From: Melastoma dodecandrum
Lineage: Eukaryota > Streptophyta > Magnoliopsida > Myrtales > Melastomataceae
Direction: 5' to 3'
DNA: 64,000 nucleotides
Assembly (NCBI GenBank): GCA_029817715.1
Contig: JARUPY010000100.1
Span: 186,001-250,000 of the forward strand
Shown: positions 31,835 to 43,900 of the stretch, piece after piece
Position numbering within the stretch: the stretch's first letter is position 1
Layout of the letters: every line of letters begins with the position of its first letter
The notes under the pieces: generated by a model
The model's input: the letters and a program-made list of their open reading frames with translations, nothing else
Database searches by the model: none
What the model was told of the DNA's origin: nothing
Program-made: the position numbers and the translations under genes

Positions 31835-33790
31835 TCAATCTTGATCCTCTATGTTATAGACGAATATGAGATTAACCTCGTTTGCTGCTTCTTCGTCGAG
31901 GATTGGTGGAGCCGCCCATGTTTGACATAATCTGATGCCGACCTCCCTATTTACTGAAGTGAGTGCAGAAGCAAGACTTGCCAAGTCATTTGCTTGTGCA
32001 TTTTTCTTTCTGGGTATATGACTTATTGTAATATCCGGAAACCACCCTACGAGTTTAACCGCATAGTCATGATAAGGCAAAAGCTCTGGTTTGCAAACCT
32101 CATATGTGGATAGAAGTTGGTTAATCACAAGCTTGGATCCTCCATATACCCTCAAACTATGCACTTTGTTATCCATGGCCATTTCTAACCCGAGTATGAG
32201 AGCCTGATAGTCTACCATATTATTTGAGCATAACTGAGTGACGATATATGCATAAGGGATGATATCTCCATCGGATGTGATGAAGACAACTCCAGCTCCC
32301 GCTCCTCTTTGTGTAGCTGACCCATCAAAGAACATTTTCCATGGAGAAGGGGTATCAACCAACATTACTTCCTCATCGGGCAGTTCTTCCGATATTTTTC
32401 AATTATCTGGTATAGGATGATCTGCCAAGAAGTCAACCAACGCTTGTCCCTTCACAGCCTTTTGAGGAACATACAAGATCTCAAACTCTTGAAGCATAAG
32501 TACCCATTTCGCGAGACGACCAAACAGAACTGGCCTTGACATTATATATTTAAGAGGATCTGCTCGTGATATGAGACGAACAGAGTGTGCCTGCAGATAA
32601 TGTCGTAACTTTTGAATGGCGAACATTAAAGCAAGACAGGTCTTCTCAATTGGAGAGTAATTTAATTCTGCTCCGGCTAAAGTTCTGCTTAAATAATACA
32701 TGGCATTTTCTTTTCTATTATCATTCTTCTGAGCTAATAGAACACCTAGTGAAGCTTCTTATGATGCTATATAAAGTATCAAGGGTCTCCCTTGAATAGG
32801 CGCATTAAGGATTGGTGGCTTTGACAAATAAGCATTTATGCTGTTGAATGCATTTTCACACGCTTCGTCCCACTCAAAAACAGTACATTTCTTCATCAAT
32901 CTATGAAAGGGATGGCATCGTCCGGCCAAGTTTGATATAAACCTTCGAATGTATGCAAGTTTCCCTTGAAGGCTTTTCAACTCATGTATATTCCTTGGTT
33001 CTGGCATCTTCATAGTCGCATCTATCTTTGATTGATCGACTTCAATGCCTCGATGTCGAACAGCAAATCCAAGGAATTTTCCCGAAGTAACCCCGAAGGC
33101 ACACTTCAATGGGTTCATCTTTAGTTGATATTTGCACAATCTGTCAAATATTTTTCTAAGGTCACCGATATGATCGCGCCGTTGTCTGGATTTGACAACC
33201 AGATCATCCTCGTAACACTCTACATTCTTGTGGATAATATCATCAAAGATTCGTTGCATGCCCCGTTGATATGTTGCTCCCGCATTCTTCAACCCAAAAG
33301 GCATCACTTTATAACAATATATTCCTTTTGGTGTACGAAAAGCTGTCATTTCCTCATCCTTTGGATCCATTCGGATTTGATTGTATCCCGATGATCCATC
33401 CATAAAACTGAGGGCTTCATAGCCAGTGGTCGCATCTATCATTATCTCAGTAATCGAAAGAGGAAAAACGTCCTTGGGATATGCATTATTGAGATCGCGA
33501 AAATCAACACAAACTCGGAGTTGACCATTCTTCGTCCTAACAGGTACAATAATCGCAATCTATGTTGGATATTTCACCTCCCGAATAAATCTAGATTCAA
33601 TAAGCTTATTGACTTCGGCCTCTATCAATGGGATCAGCTCTGGGCAAAAACGTCGTTGAGCTTGCTTTATGGGTCGAGCTCCATGCTTAACAGCTAACTT
33701 ATAAACTGCTACTTTTGGATCAAGGCCGGGCATTTCTTTATGGCTCCATGCGAAGACATCTTTGTATTCCTTCAACAATAAGATCTATAA
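31835..33790 (-). pseudogene. Tat-1 reverse transcriptase, RNase H and second RNase H
   Basis: One reading frame with point stops: 33560-33562 (TAG where relatives have Trp), 32759-32761 (TAA), 32399-32401 (TGA where relatives usually have Trp) and 31835-31837. Domains in order: MLKEYKDVFAWSHKEMPGLD pre-RT block; RT with YGxNQIRM-type and MPFGLKNAGATYQR blocks and a catalytic box CYEDD, where Val of YVDD is replaced by Glu; RNase H (YYLSRTLAGAELNYSPIEKTCLALM); a second Tat-type RNase H (WKMFFDGSATQRGAGAGVVF, QANDLASLASAL). The gene is dead, but decay is mostly by substitution, so the domains remain readable. Confidence 0.88.
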
Positions 33791-36165
33791 ATCCTCTTCT
33801 TCAGGATTTAAACTTGCGCTAAGGAATGTAGGACGATGATCCCCTTCCTCTCCAAGAGCGACTTCCTTCAATTCATCGACAGTAGACCTTTTCTGGTCCT
33901 CGAATACTTCTGGAGCTTCTTCTGTATCATCCTATTTAAGGGAATTGTTTTCCTCAGCCTCAGTAATTGTGACGTGGTGGGAGGCGACACATCATTTCCG
34001 CTATTACTATGAGATGATTCCCCATTGATATTGTTAGATACCCATGTCTTGGTGCTCATTTTCCGTACATCGCCAGCAGTTACTTCAACAACCGTTTAAC
34101 GCTTCATTCGAGAGGGAAATTTTCTTCGAAAATCCTTTGTATCTTCTATGTTAATTGGGATATCTTCTTTTTTATCAACTCTCTTCCACATCATTCGACT
34201 TCTTGGAGCTTGACTCAATCTTGATCACGCCGATCTTTGAACCTTAATTTCTTCTTTCTGAGTGCCAAGTCTATCAAATACCGACCTTCGCTCAGACGGG
34301 GCTCCAAGTTTATCAAATACCGAAGTTCTCGTCGATTCGGTTGTAGTTTTATCATCAGCCTCAATGTATTGAGTTGAAGCCTTCTTCACCACTTCGACGG
34401 GCTTAGGAGTATCATACCCAAGACCGAGTTTTGACTTTTGAGTATTACCTCCTAGATTGGCCTCTTTTGAAGCAGCCCCAAGCGCCTTCAAGTCCTTCGT
34501 GTAACCGGCTGCAGAGATTCACCTAAATGCATTTGGATCAAATCCGTTGGTACGCCTATCAGGCAATGAATCTGGATAGATAATTGCCCCCTGTTTAGGC
34601 CGAATAAATCCTTTTAAAGGCTTACTCATTTGAGAAATTGTTGTAATTTTCGTCACTGGCCAGTTGAGTTCCTTTGGCACCATTATTTCTTCAGTGTGCT
34701 TACTCACGAAAGGTGGTTCCCCGGCTTTTCGGAAGGCTCTTGGGACATAGCGCAGAATTGTCACATTCTGTTTAGACTTATCATCTGTCGTTTCAGTTTT
34801 AACTATCGGAATAACAGAAGATACCTCTTGTTGAATCGGTGAAACTTCTACATCCGACTTCTTCGTGATATTCCTTATAACCGGTACAAGCTTCGAGACT
34901 TTTTCTTCAGCATTGGTACCCTTATTAAAGTAAAACTTTGCATCAGCAAAGTATGACTCCTCCTCTGTGAAGGGCTTAGCATCCGCCCATACTGTACACG
35001 ACACTTCATCTTTAATAAACTTAAAGCATTGATGAAGTGTTGATGCGACGACTCCATATTCGTGCATCCATGGTCGACCTAGCAACATATTATAGGTCGT
35101 CCTTGAATCAATCACATAGAATGTCGAGCATGATTCCATGTCACCAAATGTGAGAGAAAGGCAAATTTTTCCAATGGCCCGTTCTTCGCCTTGGTTAAAT
35201 CCCTGAATTATCAATCGACTACTTGAGAGATCATCCACTCCCAAGCCAATATCCTTCAAAGCTTTTGATGAAATGAAATTGACTGCGAAACCTGGGTCAA
35301 TCAGGATTCGATTAACCTTTGTGCCGCTTGTATATCTAGACACAAATAATGGTCGATTGTGGGACTTATGACCCACAAGAAGATCTTCATCAGAAAACGT
35401 GATAATCGGACAATTTTCGTTCACCTTTTCAACTGATATTGTTGTAGAACTTTTCGGGATGCCAATGTTTGAATTGGAGTGTTCTTTATCCGTATCAACA
35501 TGGTGAAAACTTCTGGACAAAGTCGCAAGCCTTTGAAATTTTTCGGGGAAGAAATCCCACACCGTGATTGGAGATGGCTTTTTCAAGGTTACTTCAACGT
35601 TAGGAATTCGCTTATCCACAACCTCCTTAAAATTTGCTTTCATATGTTCTCTTTTGAAAACTTTTGCTCGAATAGGAGGTTTCTTTTCTTGAGGCTTCAA
35701 AGTCTTTCTTCGGTTCCTTCCATGCATCACTAAAGTCCAACCTTCTTCATCATGAACCGCCTCATGGCCAATTGCACAGCTTGGCATCTTAATGTCCTCA
35801 CTGTCATCTGGTTTCACTTTCGAACACAGTAAGGCAGCCATCTCATCAGAGCTAAACGACCCGAAGATAATATTGGATGCATCCAAACTTGTTACGTCCA
35901 CAAAATTCGAAGAAACCATCGACCCTAAATCAATCTTGTTATCTCGGGAAAGTTCCATAACCTTCTCCTTGAAGACAAAACACTTCTCAATATGATGGCC
36001 CAGAACACGGTGATACTTACAAAAGTTTGGATCTCCCGCTCGACTCGCTTGTTGTGGGCGTTTTGACGGAGGGAGTTCAATCATTTTGACGGACAAAAGA
36101 AAGATAAATATATCCGCAACATCTGAATATGGGAAAGGATATTGCTTATTCTGCCTCTCCTCCAT
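33791..36165 (-). pseudogene. Tat-1 zinc finger, protease and linker to pol
   Basis: The long frame 34519-36165 holds a Tat-type zinc finger CKYHRVLGHHIEKC (near 36010) and a retropepsin-like block VNRILIDPGFAVNFISSKALKDIGLG (near 35260-35320), with DPG where DGG or DSG is usual, followed by LLGRPWMHEYGVVASTLHQ. A stop at 34519-34521 cuts it off from a linker carrying the paired motifs SVFDKLG and SVFDRLG (34225-34491). From there to pol there are more stops and a frame change. Confidence 0.8.
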
Positions 36166-37779
36166 AGTCAGTCGCCTCTTCTCTGTCTAAGGAGTTGTTG
36201 GAGCATGGATTGAAGTGCTCGATTGCCCTTTCTCCTTCGCATTCGGGACCTTGATGGGAACAACATCGGTAGCCAGCACTTGTTTCTTGCTATCCTTAAA
36301 GGCAGGCCTACCCCCGGTTCTATTATTGGTCTTCCCGTTCCCTTGGATGGCTCAGGTATCGGAAGATCTCCCACACCAACTCCTACAATGCTCAACTCCA
36401 TATCATGTGCTCTTGTAGCTAATTCCTCAAAAGACTGAGGTTTGATCCCTTGTAGGATATAGCGAATCCTCCAGAGCATTCCTTGAATGCACATATCTAT
36501 TGATGTCGCCTCAGATAAGCGATCCCTACAGTTTAGATTTAGGTTTCTCCATCATTGTATATAATCAACGACGGGCTCGCCTTCCCATTGAAGTGTGTTA
36601 GTGAGTTCTATCATGCTCACCACACGTCTCGTGCTATAAAACCGGTTCAAGAATTTCCTTTCCAACTGCTCCCAACTGTCAAATATACCAGTCAAAGGCA
36701 TTTCCCTTCAAGGAGCGGACGAACTGTTTGACCATCAAGTCTCCATCTGTACCAGCATTGTTGCAAGTCTCGACAAAATGAGTCACATGTTGCCTTGGAT
36801 TCCCCTTCCCATCAAATTGTTGGAAGAATGGGGGCTGATAACCCATTGACATGCTCATACTTTCGATTCTTTGACTGTATGGCTTATTGTACGCCAAAGA
36901 TGTTGCATACTTTCCCTCAAGTTCATCCTTTAGACCCTCTTGTATTAGTTTTTTCATTTCTCTAGTTGAGACGGGAGCATCAACAGAGGCAGATACAGGC
37001 TTCGGTGAATCATCAACATTCAGCACATTCTTGCCTTTATCCTTGTGTATATGAGAACCTCCCTCATTAGATGTTCTTCCAAACTCTTTATTCTCGAACC
37101 TGCTTATGACATACTCAAGTTGTTGATCCCTATCCCTCATGGATTTCGTCATTGCCTCAACTGCTTTTGCAAGAGACGCAACTTGGTCTTCCAACGATGG
37201 GGTGTCAGCCATCATAACTGGCATGATTTCATCTAACTTTTCAGCTAGATCAACCTCACCGATGCTTCAAGACTGATTTGGTGAAGAGTCCTCCGATAAG
37301 CTATCATGGAAGCTTGGCAGAGGAACTGGCGACACATTGCTCTTGTTCGGTGGCGTCTTTTCGGCAATCTCCTTGCAGGATGGAATAAATCGGAGAATGT
37401 CTTCTATCTCCTTCATTTGCTTGCGTGTTTTGGCCCTTGATTCAGCAAAGGTCCATTTTGGAGTGCAGTCTGATGAAGAATCCTCAAGAGGAGAGACACT
37501 TGATGAGCTGTTGCAGAAACTACCCAAATGAATTGGTGATATGGAACTCTTGCTGATAAGGCTTCTTTCAGTAACCTCCTTGTATGATGGAGATGACTTT
37601 GGAGAGATGGATCGTAGAATCTCTTCGGTCTCCTTACATATATCAGCAATCGGTCTGGTCTTGGTGAAGTTTCTGGAACCAGGCGATGAAGAGCCTTCAG
37701 ACAAGTGAGAAGGGAAACCAACTAGCTGATTATCGACAGCATTGACGGAATTCTTCAGCATGATCATCTTTGAAGCCAT
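36166..37779 (-). pseudogene. Tat-1 gag
   Basis: Starts at the Met codon at 37779 (MASKMIML). The N-terminal 170 residues are Ser-rich and contain two diverged copies of a ~65-residue unit (ETEEILRSISP / EIEDILRFIPS; SKSSISPIHLGSF / NKSNVSPVPLPSF). A stop lies at 37267-37269. The frame resumes with a coiled-coil-like segment and the gag core (YQPPFFQQFDGKGNPRQHVTHF, VKQFVRSLKGNAFDWY). Frame shifts occur at about 36680 and 36230. Confidence 0.8.
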
Positions 37780-37817
37780 CTGGATACTTAACGTAAAGAG
37801 ATGAGAGGTAGAGCTTT

Positions 37818-37835
37818 GTCCCACTGGACGTGCCA
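37818..37835 (-). other. Primer-binding site of Tat-1
   Basis: Minus strand TGGCACGTCCAGTGGGAC, six bases inside the 5' LTR. The TGG start and position fit a PBS; the tRNA is not identified. Confidence 0.65.
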
Positions 37836-37841
37836 GAAATT

Positions 37842-38656
37842 TGTTGACATAAAATATCTCACGGTCCATATATAGACTGGAAGCAATGTACAAATTGCTG
37901 TATTGAGAAATAGCAGGTTCAATCTCTAGTCACAGATAAAACACGTGAGTTCTCTGATTCTATACTCGTAAAATATCCGTAGTATAAATGGGCTGAGGCT
38001 TTGGCAAAATATTTGTTGGGGCTTTAATGAGATATGTTGATGAAGACACTAGAGCTGCAGAGCTTGATCCGGCGAGTCTTCAGAAGCTGGGCGAAGAACA
38101 CTAAGGCTGTAGAAGCTTGATCCGCAGAGTCTTTTAAGCATAGGCGAAGAACACCAGGGCTGTCGTAGAAGCTTGATATGGAGAGTCTTCGTCGTCGATC
38201 AAGTGAGGAAAAGATGCTCGAGAACTTCGCTATCGAAGGAGCTCCTCACTCTTGAAGTTCTTCCCCTAAGAGGGGGGGACTCCCTTATATAGGAGTTGAA
38301 GGAGCCTTGGGTGACCTCTCTTTCCGATGTGGGACAAAGAGTGTCATGAACTTGAGGGCCATATTGGGCAGGCAATTGGATTGGGTTGGAGTATGGACCA
38401 AACTATTAATGGGCCAACATATGGGCTAGGCCATAAAATACATTATGGGTTGAGCTAGAACACATTTAATTTGGACTTTAATTTGAATAAGCCCAAGACC
38501 ATATAAAACCCATTAATTTTACACTAAAAGCTTAAGTGTAAAATATATTATCATGTTGCCTTATAATATAAAGACAATTAATCATATTCAACCGACATAA
38601 TATATGGTTTGGCCAAATGACATTCTTTCGACATTAATAAAATTTTAATGTCTACA
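37842..38656 (-). repeat. 5' LTR of Tat-1
   Basis: 815 bp, TGTTGACA to TGTCTACA on the plus strand. A minus-strand TATA box lies at 38284-38292. Partner of 4257-5076. Confidence 0.9.
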
Positions 38657-39893
38657 AAAAGAGTTATACTTGAGTGATGCAGACTTTAGAGAGGTGTATA
38701 AGGGATATCTCGGGAGGCCTATTGAGCATTATCATCTGTCTGATGACTTTCGATTCAGATGAGTTAAGTTATGCATTCCTCGAAGTTCTACTCGAGAGCA
38801 TCTTCTTCGAGAGCTACATGGAGGAGGACTCATTGGATACTTAGGTGTCGAGAAAACTCTCGAGATGCTTTAGGAGCATTTCTACTGGCCTCGAATGGCT
38901 AAGGACATACACAAGTTGATTAGACATTGCGCAACCTGTCAACGCGCAAAGAGCCACCTCCAGCCCCAAGGTCTCTACACACCATTACCTGTAGTTGAAC
39001 GTCCATGAGAGCATGTAAGCATGGATTTCGTCCTTGGATTGCCCCGAACACAACGGCAGAAGGACTCAATCATGGTTGTTGTGGATCGGTTTTCAAAGAT
39101 GGCTCACTTCATTCCTTGGAAGAAGACGAATGATGCTTCTCACGATGTAGACCTTTAATTTCGAGAAGTCGTTCGTCAACATGGGGTGCCATTGTTGACC
39201 GAGTCGGATTGAGATTTCAATTTCTTTATTTATGTCTGGAAGACACTTTGGCACAATCTTGGGATAAAGCTATTGTTCATCACCACTTACCATCCACAAA
39301 CAGATGGGCAAACTGAGATCATAAACAGAACTATGTGAAGCCAACTTCAGGCTATGGTGTCTAAGAATCAAAAGGATTGGGACATCAAATTCGCTCAAGC
39401 TAAGTTCGCTTATAATCGAGCCCCTCATTCGAATACTCGAGTTACATCGTTCGAAGTGGTTTTTGGTATTAAACCGATGATTCCAGTCGAGTTATTGCCA
39501 ATGCCTAGTCAGGGTATTCTCGAGAAAGATGCGGTTGGAAGAGCTGAAGAGTTGTTAAAGCTCCATGAGAAGATTCGCCCTTTATTGAGCAATAGAATGA
39601 GAAGTATCAGTCTAAGGCGAATCATGGGCGAAAAAGGATATTCCAACCAGGAGATCTTATCTAGGTTCACTTGCGAAAGAAGAGGTTTCTAGTAAGGAGG
39701 AAGAATAAGCTTATGTGCCCAATGATGATGTTCCATTTCGAGTTGTCAAACGGATCAACAACAATGGTTGTAAGATCGACTTGCCAGGGGAGTATGGAGT
39801 GTCGACGACATTCAACATCCAGGATCTCGCATTGTATGAGGATGATGAAGAGCCTCTTGATTTGAGGACAAATCTTCTTCAGTAACGGGGGGA
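38657..39893 (+). pseudogene. Gypsy-A integrase remnant (left copy)
   Basis: Integrase zinc-binding region (EHFYWPRMAKDIHKLIRHC, CQRAKSHLQPQGLY), catalytic core ([36 protein letters not shown] near 39285) and the C-terminal region ending LPGEYGVSTTF. Stops near 38760, 38872, 39005, 39160, 39210 and 39338. Where relatives read SDRDAKF this copy reads ESD followed by a stop and DFNF. Confidence 0.85.
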
Positions 39894-40071
39894 TGATTCG
39901 AGAATTCGGCAAGGCCAAGTTGGAACAAAGTCAATATGGTAGTTCTGGTAGTGCTTCGGCTGTATCCAATGGTGGTCCAAGTTTTATTCCCTTTCGTTTC
40001 CTTTAATTTGTTCATTCGTGTGTTTCATCGTGGATGTAATATTTACCCATTTCCGTGGTGGCCTCGCATCA
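39894..40071 (+). repeat. Shortened 3' LTR of Gypsy-A (left)
   Basis: 178 bp, TGATTCGAG to CGCATCA. About 465 bp of the middle of the 646-bp LTR is deleted just after 39935, including the TATA region. Confidence 0.8.
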
Positions 40072-40985
40072 AAACCCAACAAGCCGACAAAGCTCCACCG
40101 GTTTCACACGAAGCATGACACTCATTAGCAGTCAGTTTAGTAAAAATAAGGCTATATGTTCTTTTGCTGACACAGTTAGTCAAAAAGTCTATAGTACTTA
40201 AATTGCCTTTTGCTCATTTTCTTTCTCTCGTGTTCAAGCGTCCAACTATGCACTCAAGCTTTCCATTGTGAATCATTTCGAGGTTAAGGCTCTTTATCTC
40301 AACTGTAAGTCTTTCAGTAAGAACTTGTGCTTCATACAAGAGATTCCGACCGCAATCAAAATCTCCAAAATCGAACCCCGCAACTCGTGACCAAATTTTC
40401 CAGACGTTTTTGTTTTTCGAGCGAACATAGTTAAATTTTACTATAGTAAAAAATTAATTAATTCATGATATTCTCCCTATCTAACCTTCAAAAAATCATT
40501 TGCATAATCCTTGACTAATGACGTTGTATCTTATGCTATCTAAGTATCTATCAATAATGGAGCTTTGTTCCTCACTAATGTTAGTAGGGAAAATAACTCC
40601 AAAAATAAGACATAATTTTTTTCAAAATTAGAGAAATAACATCCTGAAATTGTTATTTATAATATTAAATTTACGTAGAAAAATAAGAAGTCGGTGAAAT
40701 GAGGGGGAGAGATGAGTGACATGTGTCAAGGAGATGAAATATAGAAGAAGGAAAAAAAAAAAGTGGGGGAAGGAAGTGACGCCGAAAATTAAGAAAGATA
40801 AGAAAAAAAAATAAGAAAAGGAAAGGGACGGGTGGAGTGTGATAGGAGAATACACATTCCCACCTGTCATTTGCAAACTCATTTCCCACTAATCTCATTT
40901 CCGTTTGCATTACTACCAACTTTCGATTCAAGAAAACAGAAAGAGAGTGAACAGAGAGAGATAAGGTAAAATATTGTTCTCAAAC
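40072..40985. other. Left-arm flank of Gypsy-A, no clear gene
   Basis: Mirrors about 52610-53727. It contains a short minus-strand open stretch at about 40214-40380 (DFGDFDCGRNLLYEAQVLTE, then a conserved tail and a stop), which is matched with conservative changes at about 53416-53583. Not recognised; perhaps the last exon of a lost gene. Confidence 0.45.
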
Positions 40986-43900
40986 TATTCGCTTAGAAAA
41001 CGGATCACGCCGAAAATATTTGGCAATAAGACTCACAGGAATTTATAAATGTGGTTGCCAGTAAGTAATTGAATAAATTAATTGAATGCAAACGGTTTTT
41101 ACACAAAATAAAGAAATCTTAAGCCATAAAAATATAAACAAGGATGGTGGTGAGGACGTAGACTAGCTACAATGCTCAGTAGACTTGGAACGGGACGGTA
41201 GACTTGATGGCAGAGTGTTGTAGACTTGCACTCCTCGGACGGCAGGACTTAGCTGCTGGGCTTGGTGGACGGGCTGCGGTCGGATGCTGAGGCAGACGTG
41301 GATACCAAGGCTGCGATGGCTAACCCTGGCGGCGGTGTCGAAGGCGGAAATGTGTACTGGGACTACGATGGCTCATCCTGGCGTTGGAGTCGAAGGCGAA
41401 GGTGTGTACCGGGACTATGGTGGCTCGTCCTGGCATTAGAGTCTAAGGCGAAGGGCTGTTACCAGAGTTACGGTGGCTCACTCTGATGGTGGAAGCGAGG
41501 CGGAGGGTTGTTACCAGAGCTACGGTTGCTCACTCTGATGGTGGAAGCGAAGACCAATGAAACCTTAAGGGTTTCGCCCAGGTCGGGAAATCCTAACAAC
41601 TACACTAAGGGGTGACGAGCAAGATAAACTTCTGTTGACTGATTTGATCGTGATTTTCTCTGAGGGAGATCCTCTCCCTTTTATACTCAGTCTGTTACGA
41701 TCTTCTGAAAATTTTCCAGACTCAACTCCTCCCAAGAATCCCGGAGCTAACTGACTTCCATTCGTTTGATCGAGGGTCGTAGACTCCTCTGACTGCGGGT
41801 TTAATTAGTTGTCATTTAAGACGTGCGCTGATATATGCGTGGGTAGCAAGTCCCATTTATCTCGGGGTTGTGGAACTGTTTTCCTTTTACACGTGTTTTT
41901 TGCAGGCGCAGGCCTGTTGTAATGACCCTGAAAATTTGAGAAATGAAAGAGCACGACTTTGACTAGAATTAGAACATTGACCGAGTCAAAATCCAATGTG
42001 GCACGAGAGTTTAATACTTTCGTTGTCAATGAACGTTAATATCGAATATTAACGAGATTAATAATTCGATTTCGTGTAATTACATCATGCGGGAAAGGGA
42101 CGTCTGGACCTAAACGAAATCGAATTAGGGTGTCGATAATATTCGTTTAAGGTCGCGGGTTTTGACCGGTAATCGTGACGACTAGTAAAACACTATTGCC
42201 GATTAATCATGAGAGGATTACATTTGCTAGGATATAATAAAATAAATAACAAATAAAAATGGGCAAGTGGACAAAGGGTGTCTGAGATGGGATAGGTGTT
42301 TAGGTGTGTCTTATGGCACACGCTTCCCATCCGATCAGATTACCCGATGGGCAAGGGATAGAAGGATAAGGGGGAACAACTCCCTTCCCCGACCTTTATT
42401 TTCTTTCGACACACTTGAGCTCACGGGGAAGGGGACAGCATCTTCGCCTCAGATCGGACGATCGCGCAATCAAGGGAGGAACTCGAGCGGGACAAGGATC
42501 CTCGCACGCAGGGGAGGACAATCGCTGGTGGTTTTCCAAGTACGTCTCACCTCCCCTCCCCCTCTGTGGTTCTCGTTTTGCAATGATTTTGTACGAGTGT
42601 CTGGGATAGAGTCGTCGGGGAGGGACGGGAAGGTCGGGTTGTGTCCGCGTTTCGATGGATCTAGTGTTGGAGACGGAGGTTCGATCGATCTTGGGCTTAA
42701 TGCCCTGGATCCGCATGAACTACAGTCGTGTGGACTGAAGTTGCCGTGAAGTAGGTAGGGCTGCATAGACGCGGCCGCTACTGGTGACCCTATGTGTTCG
42801 GTCACGAAGCAGGAGAAAGATTCCTCGACCGATTACGTTTGTGGACTGGTTGCGAGTGAACAGAACAAGGGTCTTGCAGATAATGGCCAGAGGGATACTC
42901 TCCGCCCGCTCTTGATGCGAGAAAATGGTATTGAATTGGTGAGCTGAGTGAGGGGAGTCGCGACGCGCGCAAACCCTCTGTGGTTCCTTCTGTAAGCCTC
43001 GCATTGGTGGTAGTTGGTGATTCTGCCGTCTTATATAGTATGTTCTGTCCGCAAGTGTGCAGTCCCGAAATGAAGAGATTCGACTAGAATAGATTGACTG
43101 CGTATTCTTGAGTGGAATGGGATCGCGGCCGTAATGCACGTGTGCAGACCCTTGCGCTGGTGGATGCCGAACTGGGCGAAGTCCTCGTCCGACAATAAGA
43201 GTCTGTAGCGAGGAGAATCTATACACCGTCCTCGATGGCTGCATTGAGTCTGAAAATGCTTTATTGTTGAATAATTATAACCCGCTTGTGAGGACAGGCT
43301 TAAGCAGTGCGATCCGAATCATCACGGACGTGGGAATCTTGTGGATTTGAGGGGCTTGTACTTGCCTTGAATGGGACAGATCCAAATCTCTAATGGAGAT
43401 TACTCGGGCATGCGAACTTATTCTGTTGGGAAAGCTCATAGACGTTTACGACGGTGGTGTGGGATTGCGTGACGGTGTTGTAGATGATCATAGAGACTAA
43501 AGTGGGAAATACGGATTGGACCAACCGCGTCGACCTCAGTGGACGGTGGTTGGGTTTCGTAAAGGTTGTGGGTATTTGACGGTGGGAGATGAAGTTGCCG
43601 CCGTTCATAGTCTGGACTGACCACGTTATTTTGTTTACCGAGATGTGGATAATGATTTGGATTTGAGGGTATTGTTCCCGACTGTATGTCGGAGGAGAAC
43701 GGGGAAGCGACGACCAGCAACGACCACTCGCGGTCGTGCCTACTGGCCATTACCCGGGCGCTCCCGGAGGAGAGGGTGGGAACGTACTGTGAGGGTCTTG
43801 GCATCGAACGAAGTGTTGATATACGAGAGACGAGAGAATGAGGGAGTCGCTTGAGAGTTGTGAGCGTTATTGGATTTGTCTTAGATTTCTGTATATATAT

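Larger units (their letters stand above)
4257..38656 (-). mobile_element. Tat-1: Tat-lineage Ty3/Gypsy element split by the Ogre-like element
   Basis: Complete but decayed LTR retrotransposon on the minus strand. It has a 5' LTR at 37842-38656, PBS, gag, protease, RT, RNase H, a second RNase H, integrase, an antisense plant-mobile-domain gene, PPT and a 3' LTR at 4257-5076. Without the 20.5-kb inner insertion it is about 13.9 kb. The dual RNase H is characteristic of the Tat lineage. Confidence 0.88.
38657..40071 (+). mobile_element. Gypsy-A, left-arm copy, 3' part
   Basis: Resumes after Tat-1 with the duplicated target AAAAG. It contains the integrase and a shortened 3' LTR. The plus-strand flank after 40071 begins AAACC, the reverse complement of GGTTT beside the right-arm copy, so both copies occupy the same insertion site. 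Confidence 0.85.

Noticed and set aside
42553..42760. GC-rich stretch in the 3.6-kb insertion as a host gene exon
   Set aside because: Open frames exist on both strands, but none resembles a known protein and no convincing splice sites were found.
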